64,000 nt of DNA, from NCBI RefSeq assembly GCF_030656875.1, contig NZ_CP130943.1:3162001-3226000 (forward strand), in the 5' to 3' direction. The notes under the pieces were generated by a model, which saw only the letters and a list, made by a program, of their open reading frames with translations, made no database searches and had not been told where the DNA came from. Origin of the DNA: Prescottella sp. R16 (lineage in GTDB: Bacteria; Actinomycetota; Actinomycetes; Mycobacteriales; Mycobacteriaceae). Of the stretch, positions 50,680-60,849 are shown one piece after another (position 1 is the first letter of the stretch; each line of letters starts with the position of its first letter). The position numbers and the translations under genes were made by a program.

Positions 50680-51489
50680 TCAGAGGGCGATCAGGGCCGC
50701 GCCACCGATGATGGACGGGGTGAACATCACCCAGTCGTTGATGATGTGGGCGCCGGTGGAAACCCACAGATTCTTCGTGCGGATGTAGGCCAGGGTCAGG
50801 ACGATCCGCGCCCCGCCGATGACGACGAACGCTTGCGCGACGTTCCAGTCGTAGGTGGGAAGATGAGCGGCCCCGAACCAGACCGCGCTGATCAGCCACG
50901 CGAGGACGATCGCCGTCTTGCGGGACAGCTTCGCCTTGGCGTACAGGACGTACAGCAGGGCAAGGAACGGCAACATCGTGAAGATCTCTTCACCGAGCAA
51001 CTGGATCGCGGTCCCGACGTAGAACGCGACGACGTCGAGTGTGCCGTCCTTGCCGACGTCGTCGGCCGCCGTGTTCCCCGACGCGCCGAACAGTGCCCCG
51101 ACGATCACGCCCAGGACCGCTGTCACCGCAATATTGAGGGCTGCGATACCGAACATGAGAACCACGTCGCGGCCAGTGAGGCGACGGAACAGTGCGGTCC
51201 AGTGTTCCCGGGCGATCAGGGCGAACACCCCCAGCGGAATCACGACGAACAGGGCCCGCGGGATCAGGTCGACGAGATTGTTCGGGGCCGGAATCTGGGT
51301 CAGGGCGACGAAGCCGACCGCGACGGCCGCCCACGCGGCGACCCACTGGCCGACCGACAGGGTCGTCGGGGTGCCGTTGTAGAAGGGGAAGTCGGCATCG
51401 TCGTCGCGTTCGACGAGGTGACCGAAACGCTCGACGGACGGGACCGGTTCGTGCCGCGGATACGGTCGGATCTCGGGTGCGTCGCTCAT
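50680..51489 (-). CDS. CPBP-family intramembrane protein (CAAX-protease-like)
   Basis: 269 residues, about seven hydrophobic segments after a 50-residue polar N-terminus. The family motifs are altered: QLLGEEIFTMLPF keeps EE but lacks the usual following Arg, while WFGAAHLPTYDWN and STGAHIINDW keep the His positions. It may be an active or degenerate membrane peptidase; substrate unknown. Confidence 0.72.
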   Translation of the reverse strand: MSDAPEIRPYPRHEPVPSVERFGHLVERDDDADFPFYNGTPTTLSVGQWVAAWAAVAVGFVALTQIPAPNNLVDLIPRALFVVIPLGVFALIAREHWTALFRRLTGRDVVLMFGIAALNIAVTAVLGVIVGALFGASGNTAADDVGKDGTLDVVAFYVGTAIQLLGEEIFTMLPFLALLYVLYAKAKLSRKTAIVLAWLISAVWFGAAHLPTYDWNVAQAFVVIGGARIVLTLAYIRTKNLWVSTGAHIINDWVMFTPSIIGGAALIAL

Positions 51490-51699
51490 CGCGGTTCTCC
51501 TGGGTATCGGTCCTGCGCCATATCCCGGGTCACGTCATGGGGTCACACCACGGACCCTCGATATCGGTTCGAGAATAAAAGGAACAGGTTTCCGCTCCGC
51601 GTCGAAACGCCGATTCACCCGAGCGAATATCCGGCGACGGCCGATCCGGGGCGACGCTACAGAATCGCCCGATGGGGCCGTCAGCTTGTTCTGGAAATG

Positions 51700-51737
51700 G
51701 AACAGGCCCGGAAATCCATGGATTTCCGGGCCTGTTC
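51700..51737. terminator. Terminator of the initiator tRNA
   Basis: Perfect 38-bp palindrome (arms gaacaggcccggaaatcca, centre CCATGG) just beyond the 3' end of the minus-strand tRNA-fMet. Confidence 0.85.
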
Positions 51738-51742
51738 ATCAG

Positions 51743-51816
51743 TAGCGGGGACAGGATTTGAACCTGCGACCTCTGGGTTATGAGCCCAGCGAGCTACCGA
51801 GCTGCTCCACCCCGCG
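51743..51816 (-). tRNA. tRNA-fMet (anticodon CAT), initiator
   Basis: Minus-strand cloverleaf of 74 nt: 5' CGCGGGG, anticodon stem CTGGG/CCCAG giving the three G-C pairs of initiators, loop CTCATAA, and T-arm GGTTCAAATCC. C1 faces a T at position 72, so the terminal acceptor pair is mismatched, as expected for an initiator. CCA is not encoded. Confidence 0.95.
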
Positions 51817-52802
<986 letters not shown>

Positions 52803-52813
52803 TTCCCCCGCTT

Positions 52814-52868
52814 ACAGCTGAAGGGACCCTCCGTGCGCCGTGAGCGCTCGAAGGGTCCCTTCAGCTGT
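52814..52868. terminator. Long palindrome, family B copy 2 (bidirectional terminator)
   Basis: Perfect 17-bp arms (52814-52830 with 52852-52868) and a 21-nt loop that differs from the copy at 8307-8359. It lies between the convergent ends of rpf and the UPF0182 gene. Confidence 0.75.
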
Positions 52869-52906
52869 ACCGGCGCGACAGGCGCGCCGTCACCCGTTGC
52901 CGGGGT

Positions 52907-55837
52907 TTATCCGCCGGCGTTCTTGTACGCCTGGACGGCCTTCTGCAGTTGTTCGAGGGCGTCGCCGTAGGCCTTGAAGTCGCCGCTCTGCTGCGCCGAC
53001 TGGAGTGTGGCGAGCGCGGAATCGAGTTGGGCGACGGCCGCGGCCTTGTCGGCGGGTTGGCCGGCGGGCGGCGGTGTCGGTGCCGGGGTCTGGCCTTCCG
53101 TTTCCTGACCGGACTCCGGCTGCTCGCCTTCACCGCTGGGTGCGGTGGCCGCGTTGCCGGTGCCGGAGCCGAACACCTGGTCGAGGGCCTCGGCGAGGGT
53201 CGGTGCATAGCCGACGCGGATGCCGGTGGTGTCGGTGAAGCTGACCATGACACGGGCGAGCTGCGGGAACGCGTTGGTCGAGTTGCGCTGCGTGTAGATC
53301 GGTTCGACGTAGAGGATGCCGCCGTCCGCGATGGGCAGCGTCAGCATGTTGCCGAAGATGACCTTGTTGGCCTGTCGCAGCAGTGCGAGCTCGCTGGCCA
53401 CACGCGGGTCGGAGGTCATCGCGGACTGGGCCTGCTGCGGGCCCTGGGTCTGCGTCTCGGTGGGCAGCTGCAGTACCCGGAACTTGCCGTAGTTCTCCGG
53501 ATCGGACTGCACCGAGATGTACGCCGACAGCAACTCCCGCTCGTATCCCACCATCGGGCTGGTGAGCACGAACTGCGGCTTCGCGGTCTCCGGGTTGCCG
53601 GACAGCACGTAGTACGGCGGCTGGTTCTTGTCCGTCTCGACGGTCGGGTCGCTCGGCACCGACCAGAACGCGTTGTTACTGAAGAACACGGCCGGGTCGT
53701 CGACGTGGTACTTGGCGAGCATCTCGCGCTGCACCTTGAACAGATCCTCCGGGTACCGGAAGTGGGCCTGCAGGTCGGCGGAGACGTCCGACTTGGGCTT
53801 GACGGTGTCCGGGAAGACACCCATCCACGCCTTGAGCACCGGATCGTTCTCGTCGACCTGGTAGAGGGTGACGGTGCCGTCGTATGCGTCGACGGTGGCC
53901 TTCACCGAGTTGCGGATGTAGGAGACCTCCTGCTTGGGCAGCATCCGACCCGGGGTCTGGTTGGTGGTGCTGTCCTGCACCAGGCCGTCGAGGGACGACC
54001 GCTGTGCGTACGGGTAGTTGTCGAGCGTGGTGTACGCGTCGACGATCCACTGCAACCTGCCGTCGACGACCGCCGGGTACACGGTGCCGTCGGTGGTCAG
54101 CCACGGGGCGACCTTGTTGACGCGGTCGGCGGGGTCACGGTTGTAGATGATCTTCGAGTCGGAGCCGATGGCGCTCGAGAACAGGATGTTGCGTTCGGTG
54201 TACTTGCCCGCGAACGCCAGCCGGTTGAACCAGTTGCCGATGCCGACGCCGCCGTCACCGGTATAGGTGTAGTTCTTGCCGTCGGCGTCGTATTCGCGGG
54301 GCGCGCTGCCCGGGTCGCCGCCGACGATCGCGTAGTCGGCGTCCGACGCGGCGATGACCGGACCGTAGTAGATCCGCGGGTTCTCCACCTCGAGCGCCTT
54401 GTCGATCGGCTTGGTGGTGAGGTCGCTGACGCTGTAGATCGGGTAGCCGCCGGTGTTGTTCTGGGTGTCACCGCTGACGGCGGTCACCTGGTTGGCGTAG
54501 GCGGCGACGAATCCGTTGCCGTGCGTGTAGACGGTGTGCTTGTTGATCCAGTCCGTCTGGTTGCCCTGCAGGCTCGACGGCGACAGCTCACGCGCGGCGA
54601 CGACGAAGTCCCGGACCTCGCCGTTCATCTCGTACCGGTCGATGTTGAGCGACTTCGGGAACGCGTAGAAGTTCTTGAGCTGCTGCTGCGCGGTGAACGT
54701 CGGGGACAGCACGTTCGGGTCGAGCAGACGGGTGTTGGCGATGGTCGTGACGTCCGACGGCACATCCTTGGGCTGCTTCGCGGACTTCCCGGAATAGTCG
54801 ACGTAGTCGACCATGTCGTCGGTGATCCCGTACGCCTGCCGGGTGGCCGCGATGTTCCGCTCGATATAGGCGCGTTCCTTGTCGGCCGCGTTCGGCTTGA
54901 CCGAGAACTGCTCGACGATCAGCGGCCACACCGCGCCGACGAGGATCGACGAGAACACCAGTAGTGCGACGGCCATCGCGGGAATCCGCAGATCGCGCAG
55001 GAAGATCGCCGCGAAGAACGCGATCGCGCAGATGATCGCGATCGCCATGAGGATCAGTTTGGCGGGGAGCACCGCGTTGATGTCGGTGTAGCCGGCGCCG
55101 GTGAACGTGGGTTCCTTACGACTGCTGGACAGCAGCGCGTACCGGTCGAACCAATAGGACACGGCCTTGAGCAGGACGAACGTGCCGGCGAGGACCGCGA
55201 GTTGGACGCGGGCCGCCCGGGTGAGTGCGCCCTGCCGGTTGCCGAGGCGCAGGCCACCGAAGATGTAGTGGGTCACCAGGCTCGCGAAGAATGCGATGAC
55301 GACGGCGACGAACAGCCAGTTGAGCACGTACTGGTAGAACGGCAGCGAGAACGCGTAGAAGCCGATGTCCTTGCCGAACTGCGGGTCGGTGACCCCGAAC
55401 GACTGCCGGTTGAGGAACAACTGCACCGTCGACCATCCGGCCTGCCCGACGAGTCCGGCGAACAGTCCGATGACGACGGGGATGCCGATGCCGAACAGCT
55501 TCTGGCGGGCCATCACCGCGGTGCGGTAGCGGGCGACGGGGTCGTTGGCGCCCGGCGACGGCAGGAACATCGGCCGCGACCGGTAGGCCAGCAGCAGCCC
55601 CGCCCACACGATCAGGCCGACGATCAGGCCGACGACCACGAACAGCACGATCCGAGTGACGACGACCGTGCTGAACACGCTGCGGAAGTCGACTTCTCCG
55701 AACCACAACCAGTCGGTGTAGACATCGATGAACCGGGGGCCGAACAGCAGCAACGCGGCTGCGATCAACGCCAGGATCAGCAGCACGCGTGTGCGTTTCG
55801 ACAACGAAGGTAGTCCGGCGGGGGGCCGCATGCCCAC
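52907..55837 (-). CDS. UPF0182 membrane protein (Rv3193c-like)
   Basis: 976 residues. About seven transmembrane helices lie in the first 320 residues, followed by a large extracytoplasmic region of about 560 residues and a Pro/Gly/Gln-rich segment before a C-terminal coiled helix (VAQLDSALATLQSAQQSGD). Motifs such as YTDWLWFGEVDF and HGNGFVAAYANQV are typical of UPF0182. Function unknown. GTG 55837 with AGGGAGAG upstream. Converges with rpf. Confidence 0.9.
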   Translation of the reverse strand: MGMRPPAGLPSLSKRTRVLLILALIAAALLLFGPRFIDVYTDWLWFGEVDFRSVFSTVVVTRIVLFVVVGLIVGLIVWAGLLLAYRSRPMFLPSPGANDPVARYRTAVMARQKLFGIGIPVVIGLFAGLVGQAGWSTVQLFLNRQSFGVTDPQFGKDIGFYAFSLPFYQYVLNWLFVAVVIAFFASLVTHYIFGGLRLGNRQGALTRAARVQLAVLAGTFVLLKAVSYWFDRYALLSSSRKEPTFTGAGYTDINAVLPAKLILMAIAIICAIAFFAAIFLRDLRIPAMAVALLVFSSILVGAVWPLIVEQFSVKPNAADKERAYIERNIAATRQAYGITDDMVDYVDYSGKSAKQPKDVPSDVTTIANTRLLDPNVLSPTFTAQQQLKNFYAFPKSLNIDRYEMNGEVRDFVVAARELSPSSLQGNQTDWINKHTVYTHGNGFVAAYANQVTAVSGDTQNNTGGYPIYSVSDLTTKPIDKALEVENPRIYYGPVIAASDADYAIVGGDPGSAPREYDADGKNYTYTGDGGVGIGNWFNRLAFAGKYTERNILFSSAIGSDSKIIYNRDPADRVNKVAPWLTTDGTVYPAVVDGRLQWIVDAYTTLDNYPYAQRSSLDGLVQDSTTNQTPGRMLPKQEVSYIRNSVKATVDAYDGTVTLYQVDENDPVLKAWMGVFPDTVKPKSDVSADLQAHFRYPEDLFKVQREMLAKYHVDDPAVFFSNNAFWSVPSDPTVETDKNQPPYYVLSGNPETAKPQFVLTSPMVGYERELLSAYISVQSDPENYGKFRVLQLPTETQTQGPQQAQSAMTSDPRVASELALLRQANKVIFGNMLTLPIADGGILYVEPIYTQRNSTNAFPQLARVMVSFTDTTGIRVGYAPTLAEALDQVFGSGTGNAATAPSGEGEQPESGQETEGQTPAPTPPPAGQPADKAAAVAQLDSALATLQSAQQSGDFKAYGDALEQLQKAVQAYKNAGG

Positions 55838-56006
55838 TTGCCACTCTCCCTACAAATCCGGCGACGCCTTCGCGCCGCAGCCAATGCACCGTCCAGCGTC
55901 ACCAGAAAGTGACCGTTTCGTCCCAACTCTACGTGCCGAGGGCCCGTCCCGAGCGTCACGACCGACGAGAGTCGACGCGAGCCCCTGGTGCAAGGATAGG
56001 GATGTG

Positions 56007-56666
56007 ATGGAGAACGATGGTGTGTTCCACGGGGACGACCCGGTCAGCGGCGGGTCGAGCGTGAGCCTGTCCGACGAATCCCTGCGCCGATGTGTGCACG
56101 AGGTGATCGATTACGTCGACGGCAACGGGTGGGGCCGCCCGCCGGTGATGTTCGCGCTCGTACCGACCGCGTTGATCGCGGCCGCGGAACCGTCGCTGCT
56201 CGATCAACTCGACGACGGGGCCGAGCTCACCCCGATCGAACAGGAGGCGCTGCCCGACGACGTCGAGGGCGGCTCCCCTGCGCTCGACGAGTTCCTCGCC
56301 ACCACGAGCTGGCCGGACGAGATCGTCGGCTGTGTACTGGTGCAGGAGATCGTGGTGCTGCCACCGGCCGCCGAATCCGATCTGGACGACGCCGTCACAG
56401 CAGACACGGTCGAGGCCCCGACCCTGTCGGATCGGCACGCCGCCGACGAGGCCGCCCGTACGGCCGCCGGCGCGCACCCCGATCGGCGGGAGGCCCGGCT
56501 GATCGCCGCGGTGCTGCGGGACGGCCCGTCGATCACGCTGCTGCAGCTGCGGCCCACCGACGACGACGATCCGTTCGCAGGCCTGGAGTTGCGCACGTAC
56601 GACAACCTGGCGCCCGGCGTGGTGTCCGCCCTGTACGCGACCCTCGAGGCCGACCCGGACCTGTAG
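56007..56666 (+). CDS. PPA1309-family protein
   Basis: 219 residues, acidic, without membrane segments. It opens with a polar stretch then LRRCVHEVIDYVDGNGWGRPPVMFALVPTALI, and later SPALDEFLATTSWPDEIVGCVLVQEIVVLPP, typical of this actinobacterial family of unknown function. ATG 56007 follows AGGATAGGG. Divergent from UPF0182 and convergent with the PDZ protease gene (4 nt between stops). Confidence 0.82.
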   Translation: MENDGVFHGDDPVSGGSSVSLSDESLRRCVHEVIDYVDGNGWGRPPVMFALVPTALIAAAEPSLLDQLDDGAELTPIEQEALPDDVEGGSPALDEFLATTSWPDEIVGCVLVQEIVVLPPAAESDLDDAVTADTVEAPTLSDRHAADEAARTAAGAHPDRREARLIAAVLRDGPSITLLQLRPTDDDDPFAGLELRTYDNLAPGVVSALYATLEADPDL

Positions 56667-56670
56667 CGGA

Positions 56671-57744
56671 TCAGCAGCTGGGTGCGGGGACCCCGGCGTC
56701 GATCGAGTCGAGGGCGTCGACCGCCCCGGACAGGGTCTCGACCTTCACCAGGTCGAGGCCGTCGGGCCGGTTGGCGGCGGCCTCGTCGCAGTTGGTCGCG
56801 GGCACCAGGAACGTGGTGGCCCCGGCTTCCCGGGCCGCGGTCATCTTGAACGGGATGCCGCCGATGGGCCCGACGTTGCCGTCGGGGTCGATCGTGCCGG
56901 TGCCCGCGACGAAATCGCCGCCGTTGAGTTCACCGGGGCTCAGCTTGTCGACGACCGCGAGACTGAACATCAGGCCGGCGGACGGTCCGCCGATGTCGGC
57001 GAGGTTGAAGTCGATCGTGAACGGCACGTCCGGCACCAGTACGGCACTCACCCCGAGATAACCGTTCTCGCCGCCGTCCCCGCCGGGCCGCGCACCCAGC
57101 GTCACGGGGACGGTCGATTCGACCCCGTCACGGCGGTAGGTGACCTGGACCGGGGTGCCCGGGGAGGTGGCCCCGATCACGTCCTGCAGTGCGGTGAGCG
57201 AGTCGACGACGGTGTCGTTCACGCGCAGGATCAGGTCACCTTCTCGCAGGACGGCGGCGGCAGGGCCGTCGTCGGCGACCGTCGTCACCTCGAGCGCGAC
57301 CGGCTTGCCGAGGAACCGCAGCGCGGCCAGTTCGGCACTGTTCTCCGACTTCTGGAACTGTCGCGCATTCTCCTCACGGACCTCGTCCTGCGTCTTCTGC
57401 GGCGGATACACCTCCTCGCGGGGGACGAGTCCGTGCCGGCCGCTCACCCACAGGCCGAGGGCGTCGAACAGCGACAGGTTGCTGCGCACCGCGACGGTCG
57501 TCATGTTGAGGTTGCCGCTGGTGGGGTCGACGTCGGTGCCCTCGATGTCGACCACCGGCCGGGTTTCGGTCTGCCCGTCGACGGTGACCTCGGTGTCGCC
57601 GAGCGTGTTGAAGGTCGGGCCGGGCCCGAGCGCGACGAACGGCACGGTCACCGTCGTCCCGAGCACCCCGAGAGCCACCACCGGGGCCAACGCTGCCAAC
57701 AAGGTCACCATCCGTCGGTTCACCCGGCCAAGAATAGAGGCCAC
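56671..57744 (-). CDS. PDZ and Lon-type membrane serine protease (Rv3194c-like)
   Basis: 357 residues: one N-terminal membrane helix (about 12-35), a PDZ domain (about 145-220, VADDGPAAAVLREGDLILRVND) and a C-terminal S16 Lon-like domain. The catalytic Ser is in IGGPSAGLMFSLAVVD and the Lys in GIPFKMTAAREAG. Orthologues are recalled near Rv3194c. It probably cleaves envelope substrates. GTG 57744; divergent from the next gene. Confidence 0.9.
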   Translation of the reverse strand: MASILGRVNRRMVTLLAALAPVVALGVLGTTVTVPFVALGPGPTFNTLGDTEVTVDGQTETRPVVDIEGTDVDPTSGNLNMTTVAVRSNLSLFDALGLWVSGRHGLVPREEVYPPQKTQDEVREENARQFQKSENSAELAALRFLGKPVALEVTTVADDGPAAAVLREGDLILRVNDTVVDSLTALQDVIGATSPGTPVQVTYRRDGVESTVPVTLGARPGGDGGENGYLGVSAVLVPDVPFTIDFNLADIGGPSAGLMFSLAVVDKLSPGELNGGDFVAGTGTIDPDGNVGPIGGIPFKMTAAREAGATTFLVPATNCDEAAANRPDGLDLVKVETLSGAVDALDSIDAGVPAPSC

Positions 57745-57822
57745 CGTGGAAACGTCGGATGTTCGCCGTCAGCGTCATCTCCGCACGGGCCAACGACGGC
57801 GCCGCCTTGTACCGTTGAAACC

Positions 57823-59259
57823 ATGAGCGATCTGCCCTTCGGCTTCTCCAGCCCCGACGACGACCCGGACCGGAAGAAGGATGCGGGTGGAGGTCAGGGC
57901 GGATCGTCCGGTCAGCCGTTCGGATTCGATCCGAGCGCGTTCGGCCTCGGCGGTGCCGGTGGCCCGGTCGGCGGCAACTTCAACCCTGCCGATCTCGGGC
58001 AGATGCTCACCCAGTTCGGGCAGATGCTCAGCGGCATGGGCAGCGCGATGGGCCAGGGCGGGCAGTCCGGTCCCGTCAACTACGAGGTCGCCAAGAAGCT
58101 GGCGCGTCAGCAGATCGGCACGGTCGCCCCGATCACCGAGGGCACGACGTCGGCGGTCACCGACGCCGCCCGCCTCGCGGAACTGTGGCTCGACGGTGCG
58201 ACGACGCTGCCGGCCGGTGCGACCCGGACGCTGGCGTGGACGGCGAACGACTGGCTCGACGGCACCCTCGACACGTGGAAGCGGCTGTGCGACCCGGTGG
58301 CCCAGCAGGTGTCCGGCATGTGGGTGCAAGGTCTGCCCGAGGAGGCCCGCAGCATGATCGGCCCGATGGCCGGGATGCTCACCCAGATGGGTGGCCTGAC
58401 GTTCGGCTCGCAGCTCGGGCAGGCGCTGGGGCAGCTGTCGAAGGAGGTCCTCACCTCCACCGACATCGGGCTGCCACTCGGCCCCGCCGGCACCGGCGCA
58501 CTGCTGCCGGCCGCGATCGAGGCGTTCAGCGAGGGCCTCGAGCAGCCGCACCGCGAGGTGCTGGTATTCATCGCGGCCCGCGAGGCCGCCTACCAGCGGC
58601 TCTACAGTCACGTGCCGTGGCTGCGGCAGCGGCTGCTGTCGACGGTCGAAGACTACGCGCGCGGCATCAAGATGGATTTCTCGGCGATCGAGGAGGCCGC
58701 GCAGGGCCTGGATCCGTCGGCGCTGACAGACCCGTCGCAGATCGAGAAGATCCTGGCCCAGGGCGCGTTCGAACCGCAGACCACACCCGAACAGAAGCAG
58801 GCCCTCGAACGACTCGAGACGCTGCTCGCGCTCGTCGAGGGCTGGGTGGAGACCGTCGTGTCCGACGCTCTCGGTGACCGGCTGCCCGGTGCCGCCGCCC
58901 TGACCGAGACGCTGCGCCGCCGCCGCGCGACCGGCGGGCCGGCCGAGCAGACGTTCGCGACGCTCGTCGGTCTCGAACTGCGTCCCCGCAAGATCCGAGA
59001 GGCCGCGCAGCTGTGGCACCGCCTCACCACCGACACCGGTATGGACGCCCGCGACGGCGTCTGGGCGCACCCGGATCTGCTGCCCGACGCGAGCGACCTC
59101 GACAACCCGGCCGCGTTCGTCGACCGCATCCTCGGGGGCGGCACCACCGACACGTTCCACGACCCCATCGCGCAACTCGAGCAGATCGAGGCGCGCGAGC
59201 GGGAGGAGAAGAACCGAGAAGGCGGCGACCCCGAGAATCCCGAGAGCACCGACTCCTAA
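57823..59259 (+). CDS. Zincin-like DUF2342 family protein (Rv3195-like)
   Basis: 478 residues. A Gly/Met-rich N-terminal region (about 1-75) precedes a helical core. The family is annotated as zinc-dependent metalloprotease, with the motif expected in the EGLEQPHREVLVFIAAREAAYQRLYSHVPWL helix. Here the HExxH pattern is not intact (it reads REAAY), so it may be catalytically dead. ATG 57823. The stop overlaps the convergent YgjP-like gene by 4 nt. Confidence 0.8.
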   Translation: MSDLPFGFSSPDDDPDRKKDAGGGQGGSSGQPFGFDPSAFGLGGAGGPVGGNFNPADLGQMLTQFGQMLSGMGSAMGQGGQSGPVNYEVAKKLARQQIGTVAPITEGTTSAVTDAARLAELWLDGATTLPAGATRTLAWTANDWLDGTLDTWKRLCDPVAQQVSGMWVQGLPEEARSMIGPMAGMLTQMGGLTFGSQLGQALGQLSKEVLTSTDIGLPLGPAGTGALLPAAIEAFSEGLEQPHREVLVFIAAREAAYQRLYSHVPWLRQRLLSTVEDYARGIKMDFSAIEEAAQGLDPSALTDPSQIEKILAQGAFEPQTTPEQKQALERLETLLALVEGWVETVVSDALGDRLPGAAALTETLRRRRATGGPAEQTFATLVGLELRPRKIREAAQLWHRLTTDTGMDARDGVWAHPDLLPDASDLDNPAAFVDRILGGGTTDTFHDPIAQLEQIEAREREEKNREGGDPENPESTDS

Positions 59260-59825
59260 CCGGTGGTGTCCCCTGCGCAGTCGGCCCGGTCCAGGTCGAC
59301 GAGGTCCGGCTGCCGGGTGACCACCGAGTACGCCTCGAGGTATCCCACGGCCCGTTCCGTCCTCGGATAGCGGCGCACCTGCTGCCAGAAGCGGTCGTTG
59401 TGGCCGCCGGGAACGTACAGGTGCACGAGTTCGTGGACGAGAACGTAGTCCAGCACGTACGCCGGCACCGTCTGCAGCAGTTCGCTGACGCGGACGGTGC
59501 CGTCGTGCGGTGTGCACGACGCCCACCGGGTCCGCATCGGCGGCACCCAGCGCACCGACACCGGGCGGGCGGCCCCGTCGAGCCAGCGCTGCGACAGGCG
59601 CCGGGCCCGGTCGGCGAGGTCGATGTCGCCGCGTTCGGCGCGGGCGGCGGCCCGCCGGTCGGCGCGGTCGAGTTTGCCGATCATCTCGGCGACGAGGTCG
59701 TCCTCCGCCTGCTTCGACAGCCCGGTGGGCATGAGCACGATCACCTTGTCGCCTTCACGGCGGGCGCTGACGGTGCGCCGGCGGCGGGCGCTGCGCCGGA
59801 TCTCCACGTCGGGGATTCCTGTCAC
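59256..59825 (-). CDS. YgjP-like metal-dependent hydrolase (M48-related)
   Basis: 189 residues. The zincin motif VHELVHLYVPGGHNDRFWQQV is complete (HExxH plus a downstream His), and RWASCTPHDGTVRVSELL is the family motif before it. Relatives of YgjP are predicted intracellular metalloproteases. GTG 59825 or GTG about 18 nt later (after AGGA) could start it. Confidence 0.82.
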   Translation of the reverse strand: MTGIPDVEIRRSARRRRTVSARREGDKVIVLMPTGLSKQAEDDLVAEMIGKLDRADRRAAARAERGDIDLADRARRLSQRWLDGAARPVSVRWVPPMRTRWASCTPHDGTVRVSELLQTVPAYVLDYVLVHELVHLYVPGGHNDRFWQQVRRYPRTERAVGYLEAYSVVTRQPDLVDLDRADCAGDTTG

Positions 59826-59951
59826 GAGCGACCACGCTAACCCGCGAATTCTTCCTGGACGGTAAACCAGCAGGTCGAACCGGGTTTCGTCCTGTGGATA
59901 ACCGGCCCGTCCGCCCCCGGTACGCGGTGTCGTGTCTGCGATCGTCGAACC

Positions 59952-60842
59952 ATGACGCAGGCACCCGTGAGACGTCCCCACCGGCCCACCCTCGATCCGC
60001 GGCTGCCGCTGTTGGTCCGGCCGAGCGGCCTGGTCCAGATCGGGTGGGACCCGGACACCGCCCTGGTGCTCACCCCGCCGGCAGGGGTGGACGCGGACAC
60101 CCTGGTGTCGGTGCTGGAGTTGCTCGACGGCCGCACCCCGCGGCCCACGATCGTGTGGCGGGCCGTCGAGCACGGGATCGCGGCCGCCGACATGTCGACA
60201 TTGCTGAGCGAACTCGACGAGGCCGGGCTGCTGCGCCCCGAACCGGCTGCGACCGACCCCGATCGCAGCCCCCTGATCCGAGTCCACGGCCGGGGGCCGC
60301 TCGCCGACGCCGTCTCCGCCGGTCTGGCCCGGGCGTCGGTGCGGGTGACCCGGTCGACGCACGTCACCGCCGACACCGACGTCACGCGCTGGAACTGCCT
60401 GTGTGTCGTCCTCACGGACGATCTCGTCGCCGATCCGCGACTGGTGGACGCCCTGCTCGCTGCGGGTGTCCCGCATCTGCAGGTGCGACTGCGGGACGGT
60501 CGCGGCATCGTCGGACCGCTGGTGCTGCCGGGGCGCACGAGTTGCCTGCGGTGCGCGGATCTGACGCGCAGTGCCGTCGACGAGGAGTGGCCGCACGTGG
60601 CCGCGCAACTGCTGGGGCGGGTCGGGTATGCCGGGCCCGCCGCGGTGCTCGCGACGGCCGCGGTGGCGCTGGGGCAGCTCGAGAAGGTGCTGTCGGGGGT
60701 GGCCCATCCGGCACCGGCGACGCTGAACGCGACCCTCGAACTCGACCTCGACGAGCACCGGCTCGCGGTCCGGCCGTGGCCCCGCGATCCACGGTGTACC
60801 TGCTCACGCTTCTTGGACGAACCCGAGAATTTTCCGTCATGA
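59952..60842 (+). CDS. ThiF/E1-like or TOMM cyclodehydratase-like protein
   Basis: 296 residues. An N-terminal winged region (about 10-100) precedes a Rossmann-like part starting PLIRVHGRGPLADAVSAGLARA. Two Cys pairs, CLRC (about 200) and CTC (about 283), make a probable zinc site as in E1-like adenylating enzymes and TOMM cyclodehydratase partner proteins. The ATP-loop is weak, so it may be a substrate-binding or structural relative. No precursor peptide or YcaO gene is beside it. Its place before the ABC1 gene matches Rv3196. Confidence 0.6.
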   Translation: MTQAPVRRPHRPTLDPRLPLLVRPSGLVQIGWDPDTALVLTPPAGVDADTLVSVLELLDGRTPRPTIVWRAVEHGIAAADMSTLLSELDEAGLLRPEPAATDPDRSPLIRVHGRGPLADAVSAGLARASVRVTRSTHVTADTDVTRWNCLCVVLTDDLVADPRLVDALLAAGVPHLQVRLRDGRGIVGPLVLPGRTSCLRCADLTRSAVDEEWPHVAAQLLGRVGYAGPAAVLATAAVALGQLEKVLSGVAHPAPATLNATLELDLDEHRLAVRPWPRDPRCTCSRFLDEPENFPS

Positions 60843-60849
60843 TGGTCAG

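Noticed and set aside
57775..59526. 583-codon minus-strand ORF opposite the DUF2342 gene
   Set aside because: Arg/Gly/Ala-rich shadow; the plus-strand frame has a clear family and start.
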